Made by a program: the position numbers and the translations under genes. From the NCBI GenBank assembly GCA_954871525.1, contig CATOZS010000074.1:1-64000 (forward strand): a stretch of 64,000 bases of DNA, read 5' to 3'. The stretch comes from Parietaria judaica (lineage: Eukaryota > Streptophyta > Magnoliopsida > Rosales > Urticaceae). Shown piece after piece: positions 43,001 through 54,128 of this stretch (position 1 is the stretch's first letter; each line of letters starts with the position of its first letter). The notes under the pieces are model-generated. The model had not been told where the DNA came from. It worked only from the letters and a program-made list of their open reading frames with translations, and made no database searches.

Positions 43001-45396
43001 AAATAAAGAAATGCTATAGGAAATGCTAGTATTTCCTATGGCATTTCTCGTCAACAATTTAATCCTTGCATATTTTTGCATGAGAACTCTTGTTATATTC
43101 AAATTCCAATTTATAAGCTTTAAAATCATTATTTTTTCAATTGGTTCGAAATTTAAGGTTGTAAAAAATGTAAAATAAAGAAATGCTATAGGAAATGCTA
43201 TAGCATTTCCTATGGCATTTCTCGTCAACAATTTAATCTTTGCATATTTTTGCATGAGAATTCTTGTTATATTCAAATTCCAATGTATAAGCCCTAAAAT
43301 CATTATTTTTTCAATTGGTTTGAAATTTAAGGTTGTAAAAAATGTAAAATAAAGAAATGCTATAGGAAATGCTATAGCATTTCGTATGGCATTTCTCGTC
43401 AACAATTTAATCCTTGCATATTTTTGCATGAGAACTCTTGTTATATTCAAATTCCAATGTATAAGCCCTGTAATCATTTTTTTTTTCAATTGGTTTGAAA
43501 TTTTAGGTCGTAAACAATGTAAAATAAAGAAATGCTATAGGAAATGATAGTATTTCCTTTGGCATTTCTCGTCAACAATTTAATCCTTGCATATTTTTGC
43601 ATGAGAACTCTTGTTATATTCAAATTCCAATGTATAAGCCCTAAAATCATTATTTTTTCAATTGGTTTGAAATTTAAGGTTGTAAAAAATGTAAAATAAA
43701 GAAATGCTATAGGAAATGCTATAGCATTTCCTATGGCATTTCTCGTCAACAATTTAATCCTTGCATATTTTTGCATGAGAACTCTTGTTATATTCAAATT
43801 CCAATGTATAAGCCCTATAATCATTTTTTTTTCAATTGATTTGAAATTTTAGGTCGTAAACAATGTAAAATAAAGAAATGCTATAGGAAATGCTAGTATT
43901 TCCTATGGCATTTCTCGTCAACAATTTAATCCTTGCATATTTTTGCATGAGAACTCTTGTTATATTCAAATTCCAATTTATAAGCTTTAAAATCATTATT
44001 TTTTCAATTGGTTCGAAATTTAAGGTTGTAAAAAATGTAAAATAAAGAAATGCTATAGGAAATGCTATAGCATTTCCTATAGCATTTCTCGTCAACAATT
44101 TAATCCTTGCATATTTTTGCATGAGAACTCTTGTTATATTCAAATTCCAATGTATAAGCCCTAAAATCATTATTTTTTCAATTGGTTTGAAATTTAAGGT
44201 TGTAAAAAATGTAAAATAAAGAAATGCTATAGGAAATGCTATAGCATTTCGTATGGCATTTCTCGTCAACAATTTAATCCTTGCATATTTTTGCATGAGA
44301 ACTCTTGTTATATTCAAATTCCAATGTATAAGCCCTATAATCATTTTTTTTTCAATTGGTTTGAAATTTTAGGTCGTAAACAATGTAAAATAAAGAAATG
44401 CTATAGGAAATGCTAGTATTTCCTATGGCATTTCTCGTCAACAATTTAATCCTTTCATATTTTTGCATGAGAACTCTTGTTATATTCAAATTCCAATTTA
44501 TAAGCTTTAAAATCATTATTTTTTCAATTGGTTCGAAATTTAAGGTTGTAAAAAATGTAAAATAAAGAAATGCTATAGGAAATGCTATAGCATTTCCTAT
44601 GGCATTTCCCGTCAACAATTTAATCCTTGCATATTTTTGCATGAGAACTCTTGTTATATTCAAATTCCAATGTATAAGCTTTAAAATCATTATTTTTTCA
44701 ATTGGTTCGAAATTTAAGGTTGTAAAAAATGTAAAATAAAGAAATGCTATAGGAAATGCTATAGCATTTCCTATGGGATTTCTCGTCAACAATTTAATCC
44801 TTGCATATTTTGGTATGAGAACTCTTGTTATATTCAAATTCCAATGTATAAGCCCTAAAATCATTATTTTTTCAATTGGTTCGACTTTTAGGTCGTAAAC
44901 AATGTAAAATAAAGAAATGCTATAGGAAATGCTAGCATTTCCTATGGCATTTCTCGTCAACAATTTAATCCTTGCATATTTTTGCATGAGAACTCTTGTT
45001 ATATTCCAATTCCAATGTATAAGCCCTAAAATAATTATTTTTTCAATTGGTTCGAAATTTAAGGTTGTAAAAAATGTAAAATAAAGAAATTCTATAGCAT
45101 TTCCTATGGCGTTTCTCGTCAACAATTTAATCCTTGCATATTTTTGCATGAGAACTCTTGTTATATTCAAATTCCAATGTATAAGCCCTAAAATCATTAT
45201 TTTTTCAATTGGTTTTGAAATTTAAGGTTGTAAAAAATGTAAAATAAAGAAATGCTATAGGAAATGCTATAGCATTTCGTATGGCATTTCTCGTCAAATA
45301 TTTAATCCTTGCATATTTTTGCATGAGAACTCTTGTTATATTCAAATTCCAATTTATAAGCCCTAAAATCATTATTTTTTTCAATTGGTTCGACTT
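34057..45396. repeat. Mosaic satellite block with short repeats and a 497-bp trimer
   Basis: A sub-family marked by AATGCTAGTATTTCC, ATTTTAGGTCG and CCCTATAATCATTTTTTTT recurs at irregular spacing, for example near 35267, 35790, 36120, 36640, 39732, 40252, 40575, 41072, 41591, 43486, 43832 and 44352. A 497-bp three-monomer unit is tandemly duplicated at about 40575-41571. Class A and class B monomers resembling block 1 are interleaved (36960-39720, 42290-42960). No single long HOR dominates. Confidence 0.75.
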
Positions 45397-48327
45397 TTAG
45401 GTCGTAAACAATGTAAAATAAAGAAATGCTATAGGAAACGCTATAGCATTTCCTATGGAATTTAACGTCAACAATTTAATCCTTGCATATTTTTGCATGA
45501 GAACGCTTGTAATATTAAAATTCCAACGTATAAGCCCTAAAATCATTATTTTTTCAATTGGTTCGAAATTTAAGGTTGTAAAAAATGTAAAATAAAGAAA
45601 TGCTATAGGAAATGCTATAGCATTTCGTATGGCATTTCTCGTCAACAATTTAATCCTTGCATATTTTTGCATGAGAACTCTTGTTATATTAAAATTCCAA
45701 TGTATAAGCCCTAGAATCATTATTTTTTCAATTGGTTTGACTTTTAGGTCGTAAACAATGTAAAATAAAGAAATCCTATAGGAAATGCTATAGCATTTCC
45801 TAAGGAATTTAACGTCAACAATTTAATCCTTGCATATTTTTGCGAGAGAACGCTTGTAATATTAAAATTCCAATGTATAAGCCCTAAAATCATTAGTTTT
45901 ACAATTGGTTCGAAATTTAAGGTTGTAAAAAATGTAAAATAAAGAAATGCTATAGGTAATGCTAGCATTTCCTATGGCATTTCTCGTCAACAATTTAATC
46001 CTTGCATATTTTTGCATGAGAACTCTTGTTATATTCAAATTCCAATGTATAAGCCCTAAAATCATTATTTTTTAAATTGTTTCAAAATTTTAGGTCGTAA
46101 ACAATGTAAAATAAAGAAATGCTATAGGAAATGCTATAGCATTTCCTATGGCATTTCTCGCAAACAATTTAATCCTTGCATAATTTTGCATGAGAACTCT
46201 TGTTATATTCAAATTCCAATGTATAAGCCCTAAAATCATTATTTTTTCAATTGGTTCGAAATTTAAGTTTGTAAAAAATGTAAAATAAAGAAATGCTATA
46301 GGAAATGCTATAGCATTTCCTATGGCATTTCTCGTCAACAATTTAATCCTTGCATATTTTTGCATGAGAACTCTTGTTATATTCAAATTCCAATGTATAA
46401 GCCCTAAAATCATTATTTTTTCAATTGGTTCGAAATTTAAGGTTGTAAAAAATGTCAAATAAAGAAATGCTATAGGTAATGCTATAGCATTTTCTATCGC
46501 ATTTCTCTTCAACAATTTAATCCTTGCATATTTTTGCATGAGAACTCTTGTTATATTCAAATTTCAATGTATAAGCCCTAAAATCATTATTTTTTCAATT
46601 GGTTCGAAATTTAAGGTTGTAAAAAATGTAAAATAAAGAAATGCTATAGGAAATGCTATAGCATTTCCTATGGCATTTCTCGTCAACAATTTAATCCTTG
46701 CATATTTTTGCAAGAGAACAATTTTTATATTCAAATTCCAATGTATAAGCCCTTAATCATTATTTTTTCAATTGGTTCGAAATTTAAGGTTGTAAAAAAT
46801 GTAAAATAAAGAAATGCTATAGGAAATGCTATAGCATTTCCTACGGCATTTCTCGTCAACAATTTAATCCTTGCATATTTTTGCATGAGAACTCTTGTAA
46901 TATTCAAACTCAATGTATAAGCCCTAAAATAATTATTTTTTCAATTGGTTCGAAATTTAAGGTTGTAAAAAATGTCAAATAAAGAAATACTATAAGAAAT
47001 GCTATAGCATTTCCTATGGCATTTCTCGTCAACAATTTAATCCTTGCATATTTTTGCATGAAAACGCTTGTTATATTCAAATTCCAATGTATAAGCCCTA
47101 AAATAATTATTTTTACAATTGGTTCGAAATTTAGAGTTGTAAAAAATGTAAAATAAAGACATTCTATAGGAATTCTATAGCATTTCCTATGGCATTTCTC
47201 GTCAACCATTTAATCCTTGCATATTTTTGCATGAGAACTCTTGTTATATTCAAATTCCAATGTATAAGCCCTAAAATCATTATTTTTTCAATTGGTTTGA
47301 AATTTAAGGTTGTAAAAAATGTAAAATAAAGAAATGCTATAGGAAATGCCATTTCCTATGGCATTTCTCGTTAACAATTTATTCCTTGCATATTTTTGCA
47401 TGAGAACTCTTGTTATATTCAAATTCCAATGTATAAGCCCTAAATCGACTTTTAGGTCGGAAACAATGTAAAATAAAGAAATGCTATAGCATTTCCTATG
47501 GAATTTCTCGTCAACAGATTAATCCTTGCATATTTTTGCATGAGAACGCTTGTAATATTAAAATTCCAATGTATAAGCCCTAAAATAATTATATTTACAA
47601 TTGGTTCGAAATTTAAGGTTGTAAAAAATGTAAAATAAAGAAATGCTCTGTGGCATTTCTCGTCAACAATTTAATCCTTGCATATTTTTGCATGAGAACT
47701 CTTGTTATATTCAAATTCCAATTTATAAGCCCTAAAATCATTATTTTTTCAATTGGTTCGAAATTTAAGGTTGTAAAAAATGTCAAATAAAGAAATGCTA
47801 TAAGAAATGCTATAGCATTTCCTATGGCATTTCTCGTCAACAATTTAATCCTTGCATATTTTTGCATGAGAACTCTCGTTATATTAAAATTCCAATGTAT
47901 AAGCCCTCAAATCATTATTTTTTCAATTGGTTCGAAATTTAAGGTGGTAAAAAATGTAAAGTAAAGAAACGCTATAGGAAATGCTATAGCATTTCCTATG
48001 GCATTTCTCGTCAACAATTTACTCCTTGCATATTTTTGCATGAGAACGCTTGTAATATTAAAATTCCAATGTATAAGCCCTAAAATCATTATTTTTACAA
48101 TTGGTTCGAATTTTAAGGTTGTAAAAAATTTAAAATAAAGAAATGCTATAGGAAATGCTATAGCATTTTCTATGGCATTTCTCGTCAACCATTTAATCCT
48201 TGCATATTTTTGCATGAGAACTCTTGTTATATTCAAATTCCAATGTATAAGTCCTAAAATCATTATTTTTTTTAATTGGTTCGAAATTTAAGGTTTAAAA
48301 AACGTAAAATAAAGAAATGCTATAGGA
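45397..48327. repeat. Degraded right edge of the satellite array
   Basis: Monomers here have many private substitutions and odd truncations. Examples are AAATCGACTTTTAGGTCGG at about 47442, GAAATGCTCTGTGGCATTTC at about 47640, GGAATTCTATAG at about 47170, and AGTAAAGAAACGC at about 47961. Their spacing is irregular and no HOR is visible. Loss of homogeneity towards the edge is expected where unequal exchange and conversion become rare. The last monomer is cut at 48325-48327 by the retrotransposon block. Confidence 0.85.
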
Positions 48328-48381
48328 GGGGGCTTTGTTTCTTTCTATCGCACAGCCAGGAAATCGAAGGGAGGAAGGAGA

Positions 48382-49867
48382 ATGTCAGCCGAGGAAGCCA
48401 GCTCCGCCCAGGAGCAAACCATGCAGCGGATGCAACAACAGCTGGCCGAAGCCATCGATAGAAGACGCGCTCCACAAAGCGACAATCTACATGGACATGG
48501 AGGAAAATAAAGCGATCAAGAAAAGGTTAGAAGAGGAAGCTGAAGGCCGAACCAGGCCAGAAAGGAAGGAAACTAGAGACGGACGAGAGGGATCGTCGTC
48601 CAGAACAAGGAGAGAAGGGGAACGACGAGATCGGAGAAGCAGAGACGGGGCCGACGAGCGAAGGATCAGGGAAAACCCTGGACACGGAGTCTACCAGGTG
48701 GACGGAAAGAAAGAGGCGCTCGGCAACCGCGTAGGCAATCGGCAGGAGGAACTCCCACAAGGAAACTCACAACCAGGATACTTCTTGAGCAACCAGGGAA
48801 GCTTTCCGGAGAATCGAGGAGGTTACTCTGGCAACCGAGGAGGCTATTCTGGAGGCCGAGGAGGATTTTCGGGTGGCCGAGGAGGTCATTCCGGCGGCCG
48901 AGGCAGCTACGAGAGAAAGCCTTGGCCGAGAGACATGAGCAAGTACTGCTCTTTCCACGAATACCACGGTGATGCGACCGACGAGTGCGCCACTCTGAAG
49001 AAGATGATCCAAAGGAGGATCGAGGAAGGGGAATTCCAAGACTTCTCCCAAAAGCCCACTCAGCCATGGAACAACGACAACCGATCGTGGCCGAACAAGC
49101 GGGAGGCGCCAGCACAGCGCGCGGGAGGAAACCAGGAGGCCCCAAAAAGAAGCCTCACGATCGAGGAAGCATCGGGGGAACGCCCGAACGATGGGAGACC
49201 AGCCGCAAGACCAAGGATCGACCTGATCATGGGAGGATCTCGCCTCTGCGAAGATTCCATCAATAGCATCAAGGCCTACCAACGCAGAGGGAAGGAGTCC
49301 GCTCAGGAAGATGCGCGGATGACCGGTCAGAAGACGACGATAGAGTTCGTCGACGAAGAAGTATGCGCAGACGAGCACGACGACGCCCTAGTTTTAGAGC
49401 TTAACATAGGAGGATGCGACGTTGCTCGCGTCCTCGTCGACAATGGAAGCTCGGTCGACGTCATCACTTACGACTGTCTGACACGAATGGAGATCGAAGA
49501 TTTGGCCATCGGAGGCCGTCCGCGCAAGGTGTCTGGCTTTAACGGAGACGTAGCTATCTCGCTGGGAATGGTGAATCTCCCCGTCTACGCCGGAACCGTC
49601 CATCGGATGACCGAATTCATGGTATTGGACGTGCGATCGCACTTCAACGTAATCCTCGGGAGACCATGGATTCATTCGATGAAGGCCGTCCCGTCCACAT
49701 ATCACCGATGCATCAAATTCCCCGGACGGGTAGAAGGAACCATCGACGAAGTCCGAGGGAGCAGCGAAGCCTATCGCATCTGCTACATGATGCACTACCG
49801 AGCGATGAGCGCGCCCAAGGACGTCGAGAAGGCTGAATGCAGCGGCAGCAAGCCAGCCGCTCAATAG
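48382..49867 (+). pseudogene. gag-protease of copy 1, with a 953-bp internal deletion
   Basis: The original gag start is ATG at 48382 (compare 59620 in copy 2). After about 25 codons the frame is broken at 48455-48457, where 953 bp present in copy 2 (between 59695 and 60648) are missing; 953 is not a multiple of 3. The remaining C-terminal gag runs to the end in the downstream frame. It has an Arg-rich stretch, an RGG/GGY-type glycine-arginine box, a CxFH...C zinc motif in which the second histidine is aspartate (codon 48971-48973, His in copy 2), and then an aspartic protease domain with VDNGSS (catalytic Asp codon 49439-49441). The frame ends at a TAG (49865-49867) in a readthrough-like context. 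It cannot make a normal Gag. Confidence 0.85.
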
Positions 49868-49873
49868 CAATTA
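49862..49873 (+). promoter_or_regulatory. Candidate leaky stop (TMV-type readthrough context) between protease and RT
   Basis: The sequence is CAA TAG CAA TTA. It matches the UAG-CARYYA readthrough consensus, and all twelve bases match the tobacco mosaic virus replicase stop context. The downstream frame (codons from 49868) stays in phase with the RT and reads a basic, Pro/Lys/Arg-rich linker. A stop here would let most ribosomes make Gag-PR and a few make Gag-Pol. In this copy the next stop (TAA 49988-49990) would still end the product, so function applies only to intact relatives. Readthrough itself is inferred. Confidence 0.55.
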
Positions 49874-52129
49874 GCCGCGTCTTCTCCGCCTCCACCATCG
49901 ACGATCAGGAGGAAGCGACGCAGGAAAAAGGGAAAAGGAGGACCCCCGGGCATCCCCAAGATCCTCAACGCGGAAGACGTGGACGACTAAACTGCCGAAG
50001 AAAGACTAGGAGGCCCGCAGCTCGAAGAGGTAGAGCAGGTCTGCATCGATGATTCCGATCCAACCAGAACCGTCGGTATAGGTGCAGGACTCGAGCCAGA
50101 GATCAAAGCTCAGCTGGTCGAATTCCTGAAGAAGAACCGGAGAAGTTTCGCATGGTCTCATGAAGACATGCCGGGAATCGATCCGACGATGGTCACCCAC
50201 CGGCTCAACACGGACCCCGGGCACAAGCCCGTCATACAGAAGCGAAGAAAGATGGCCTCCGATCGGAACAAGATCATCAACGACGAAGTAGACAAGCTGC
50301 TCGCTATGGGGACCATCAGGGAGGTAAAATATCCCCAGTGGTTAGCCAACACCGTTGTGGTTAAAAAGAAGAATGGCAAGTGGAGAGTGTGCGTCGACTT
50401 CACGGATCTCAACAAAGCGTGCCCGAAGGACAGCTTCCCGATGCCGAACATCGATCGCCTTGTCGAAGCCACTTACGGGTACGAGCTCTTAAGCTTCATG
50501 GATGCCTATTCAGGCTACCACCAGATCCGAATGCATCCAGACGACGAAGAGAAGACAGCCTTCGTCAGCGAAAGAGGAACCTACTGCTATAAGGTTATGC
50601 CCTTCGGTCTGAAAAATGCCGGGGCGACCTACCAGAGGCTAATGACGAAGATGTTCCACGAACAGATCGGGAAGAGCATGGAGGTATACATCGACGACAT
50701 GGTCGTCAAATCTCTAAAAGCGACAATGCACGTGGAGCACTTGGAGGAATGCTTCGGCGTCCTCAACAAACACCAGATGAAGCTGAACCCCACTAAGTGC
50801 ACCTTCGGCGTCTCATCCGGGAAATTCTTAGGTCAGATGGTCACCCGACAAGGAATCGAAGCAAACCCCGAACAGGTCGAAGCCATTCAGAGCATGCCAT
50901 CGCCAAGAAACCGGCGAGAGGTACAGAAGCTGACAGGAAGGATCAACGCGCTGAGGCGGTTCATTTCGCGACAAGCAGACCGAACTCTTCTATTCTACGA
51001 GCTGTTGAGGAAAAACAAGAAGTTCGAATGGACCGACAAGTGCGAAGAGGCTTTCCAAGCGCTGAAGGTTTATCTATCGTCACCACCAGTTATGACAAAG
51101 CCAGAGCCCGAAGAGCCGCTCTACCTATACATCGCCGTGTCCGATCAAGCAATAAGCCAGGTGCTAGTTCGAGAGGAGAAAGGGGAGCAAAAGCCAGTCT
51201 CGTATATCAGCAGAAAGCTCCTCGACGCCGAAACGAGTTATCCCACCATCGAGAAGCTAGCGTTAGCCGTATACGACGCATCGGAGAGACTACGTTTCCA
51301 TTTCCAAGCCCATACGATCATCGTCATGACAGACAGGCCGATTTGCTCCATCATTCAAAGCCCGAACCAATCCGGCAGAATCACGAAGTGGAACATAAAG
51401 CTAGGAGCGTACGACATCGAATACCAGCTGCGGACGAGTCTGAAGTCGCAAGTATTAGCCGATTTCCTCATCGAGCTACCTAGGAAGCCCGTGGAGCTGA
51501 GCGATGAAGCCGGTACTTGGAAACTCTGCGTCGACGGATCGGCGACTTCGATGGGATCAGGAATCGGGATCCGGCTCATCTCCCCAATGGGAGAAGTGAT
51601 CGAGAAAGCGTGCCGCCTCGCCTATCGCTCTACCAACAATGATGCGGAATATGAGGCGCTCATCGTCGGGATGCAATCAGCCACGGCCATCGGAGTAAAG
51701 AGCTTGAACGCCTTTTCGGATTCACAGCTATATGTAAAGCAAGTCAGCGGAGAGTACGAAACGAACGACGAAAGGATGGAGGCCTACGCTGGGGTTGTCA
51801 GGTCTCTCAAGAAGATGTTCGATTTCTTCACTTTAACACAAGTGTCCAGAGGAGACAACAACCACGCGGACGCCTTGGCGAGCCTGGGGTCGACCACCCA
51901 GGTAGGAGAGCTCCGATCGATTACGAAAGAAACGCTTCAGACGCCTAGCATCAAGAGAAGCGAAGGGCCCAATAAGAAGAAGCTAAAAGTAAGCGAAGAA
52001 GGACAAACCAACGAGGAGGACAGCACTCGTGACAGCGACGACGTCCAGAAGGAAAACAACGAAGAAACTCAGCTCATAGAAGAAGAAGAGAGCGAGGACG
52101 AAGAACCAGGAATAGTAGAAGAGACCTAA
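49868..52129 (+). pseudogene. Reverse transcriptase - RNase H - second (archaeal-type) RNase H of copy 1
   Basis: The frame is continuous with gag-protease but has a TAA at 49988-49990; the clean stretch begins at ATG 50168. RT covers about residues 45-230 from that ATG, with FTDLNKACPKD, FMDAYSGYHQI, MPFGLKNAGATYQRLM and the catalytic YIDD box at 50687-50698. The first RNase H (about residues 310-400) has AVSDQ where Ty3-type enzymes have DAS, so its first catalytic Asp looks lost. The second RNase H (about 445-580) keeps VDGS, AEYEAL, SDSQL and NNHADAL, the usual D-E-D-D set. This pair is the hallmark of Tat elements, in which the extra domain is thought to supply the activity. The frame ends with TAA at 52127-52129, probably a nonsense mutation because integrase continues in phase. 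Confidence 0.9.
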
Positions 52130-53422
52130 GACGAAGATTGGCGGACCCCCATCCGAGCATATTTGGTCGAAGGAAAGTTACCCAAAGATCGACAAGAGGC
52201 GCGGAAAATAAAAACTAAGAGCTCTCGATACACGATCATAGACCGAAGGCTTTACTTCAAAAGCCTCGTAGGCCCCTACCTACGCTGTCTAGGCAAAGAA
52301 GAGGCGAACTACGTCATGGAAGAAATCCACAGCGGAGAGTGCGGTAACCACTCAGGCGGACGCAACCTATTGAGGAAAGCCAAGCTACAAGGTTTCTTCT
52401 GGGAAACAATGCGAGCGGATTGCACCAACCACGCCAGGAAGTGCGAGAAATGCCAGCGACACGCCCCAGCAATCAACTGCCTGGCCGAAGAGCTATCGGT
52501 AGTATCGGTGCCCTACCCCTTCATGAAGTGGTCCATGGACATCGTCGGTCCTATGCCAATCGGAGCAAGACAGAAGAGGTTCATGCTGGTGGTCACGGAC
52601 TTCTTCACCAAATGGACCGAAGCCGAAGCCTACGCCAATATCAAGGATTCCGATGTCGAGAGTTACGTTTGGAAGAACGTAATCACTCGCTTCGGACTCC
52701 CCAGGGAGATAATCGCAGACAACGGGTCACAATTCATCTCGAAGAAGTTCAGAGATTTCTGCGCACGATGGAAGATAAAGCTGAACACTTCAACGCCAAG
52801 ATATCCCCAGGGGAACGGGAACGCCGAAGTAATCAATCGAACGATCACCGACAACCTCAAGAAGCGGCTCGACAAGAAGAAAGGGCTATGGGCAGATGAA
52901 CTCCCAAGAGTACTTTGGGCTTATCGAACAACGCCACACTCAGCCACCGGAGAAACTCCTTTTGCTCTAGCATTTGGGGTGGAAGCGGTGATCCCGGCGG
53001 AAGTAGGAGTCCCCAGTTTCCGGCGATCCTGGGCACCAAACCACGAAGAAGACAACAGCCAGGACCTGCTTCACCAGCTCGACCATATAGACGAAAGACG
53101 GGAGCGAGCCAGAGTTCATATAGCAAATTACCAGAACACCATCGCCCGTTTCTACAATAAAAAGGTGCGACCGAGAAGGTTCCGAGTCGGAGAAATGGTC
53201 CTCAGAAGGGTGTTCCAGAACACAGCCGAGCTTAACGCGGGAAAGCTAGGTGAAAGCTGGGAAGGCCCTTATACAGTGACCCACATCGTCAAGCCAGGGG
53301 TATACGAACTCAAGAACACCGAAGAAATTCTACCAATAAAGAACTTCATCGGCGCCTTACGATCTCGGTTTTTAGTTAAGATTTCTTTTCTATTTTTCTT
53401 AAGTCTTTCTATTTTATTTTAA
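52130..53422 (+). pseudogene. Integrase of copy 1
   Basis: In phase with RT beyond the TAA at 52127-52129; DWRTPIRAYL, typical of the Tat linker, follows at once. The N-terminal zinc domain shows H...H...CEKC at about 52330-52460. The catalytic core has Asp 52538-52540 (SMDIVGP), Asp 52718-52720 (ADNGSQF) and Glu 52826-52828 (GNAEV), so the second Asp and Glu are 35 residues apart as in retroviral-type integrases. The C-terminal part with FRVGEMVLR and GPYTV is present to about 53300. The last 30 or so residues, after ELKNTEEILPI, do not look like a normal family tail and become hydrophobic, so the true C-terminus is probably mutated. Integrase would insert the cDNA in the nucleus. Confidence 0.88.
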
Positions 53423-53615
53423 GTTTATTTAACAGGGGACTCCCGACCCTACTTGTTCGGGATCCGCACGATTGGCTCCGGCTTTATTCAATACAACATG
53501 GAGTACTCTTCCCTCGCGAGCCGCACCCATTGGGGGACTCGAAGGGTTTAACGAGGCTCGTCTCTTAAGACAATATTCTATCGCTAATTCAAATAAACAC
53601 GTATCACAAAAAGAG
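53423..53615 (+). other. Non-coding spacer after pol in copy 1
   Basis: No convincing coding frame. It contains the short inverted motif CCCGACC...TTCGGGA and two GGGGACTC motifs, and leads into the 63-bp tandem repeats. It belongs to the hypervariable region between pol and the 3' LTR. Confidence 0.6.
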
Positions 53616-54117
53616 ATCAGTGCCAAGCACTTCATCGCGACAGAGCCCGGTGCATACCGACAAGCTCATCGCCGACAAATCAGTGCCAAGCACTTCATCG
53701 CGACAGAGCCCGGTGCATACCGACAAGCTCATCGCCGACAAATCAGTGCCAAGCACTTCATCGCGACAGAGCCCGGTGCATACCGACAAGCTCATCGCCG
53801 ACAAATCAGTGCCAAGCACTTCATCGCGACAGAACCCAGTGCATACCGACAAGCTCATCGCCGACAAATCAGTGCCAAGCACTTCATCGCGACAGAGCCT
53901 GGTGCATACCGACAAGCTCATCGCCAGCAAATCAGTGCCAAGCACTTCATCGCGACAGAGCCCGGTGCATACCGACAAGCTCATCGCCAGCAAAATCAGT
54001 GCCAAGCACTTCGTCGCGACAGAGCCCGGTGCATACCGACAAGCTCATCGCCAGCAAAATCAGTGCCAAGCACTTCGTCACGACAGAGCACGGTGCATAC
54101 CGACAAGCTCATCGCCG
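53616..54117 (+). repeat. 63-bp tandem repeats in the element's 3' region
   Basis: The unit beginning ATCAGTGCCAAGCACTTC starts at 53616, 53679, 53742, 53805, 53868, 53931, then about 53995 and 54059. The period is 63 bp (64 bp in the last two, which have one extra A). There are about eight units with only a few substitutions each. Because 63 is a multiple of 3 it gives a 21-residue periodic reading frame, which is not evidence of coding. Tandem repeats in this region are known in Tat-lineage elements and can seed satellites. Confidence 0.95.
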
Positions 54118-54128
54118 AATATCACAAA

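Larger units (their letters stand above)
1..48327. repeat. Satellite array, about 174-bp monomer, about 280 copies, HOR-organised
   Basis: Uninterrupted head-to-tail array. The landmark AAGCC recurs at 21, 195, 369, 542, 716, 878, 1052 and 1204, giving intervals of 174, 174, 173, 174, 162, 174 and 152 bp. Each monomer has a TTTTTTCAATTGGTT block, a palindrome built on GAAATGCTATAGG, a TTAATCCTTGCATATTTTTGC block and a TCCAATGTATAAGCCCT block. Two monomer classes are easy to tell apart. Class A has TTCGAAATTTAAGGTTG, CTCGTCAAC and ACTCTTGTTATATTC. Class B has TCGACTTTTAGGTCG, TTAACGTCAAC and ACGCTTGTAATATTAAAA. The array starts left of the window, so 48.3 kb is a minimum. Monomer size, HORs and dyad symmetry fit a plant centromeric or pericentromeric satellite; that role is inferred. 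I do not recognise the family, and it does not resemble the Arabidopsis 178-bp centromere repeat. Confidence 0.97.

Noticed and set aside
1..48327. CENP-B box in the satellite monomer
   Set aside because: The nearest candidate, TTCGAAATTTAAGG, lacks the CGGG half and the central A of the CENP-B consensus.
1..48327. CRISPR array (regular repeats)
   Set aside because: Repeats are contiguous, about 174 bp, without short unique spacers, and the context is a plant genome.
1..48327. Arabidopsis-type 178-bp centromere repeat
   Set aside because: Similar length only; I see none of the sequence blocks of that family as I remember them.
48276..48461. Short fusion frame across the satellite/retrotransposon join
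   Set aside because: It only reads through the breakpoint in the wrong frame for gag.
48666..49378. Long minus-strand frames opposite gag and pol
   Set aside because: They are shadows of the GC-rich sense coding frame and occur identically opposite both gag copies.
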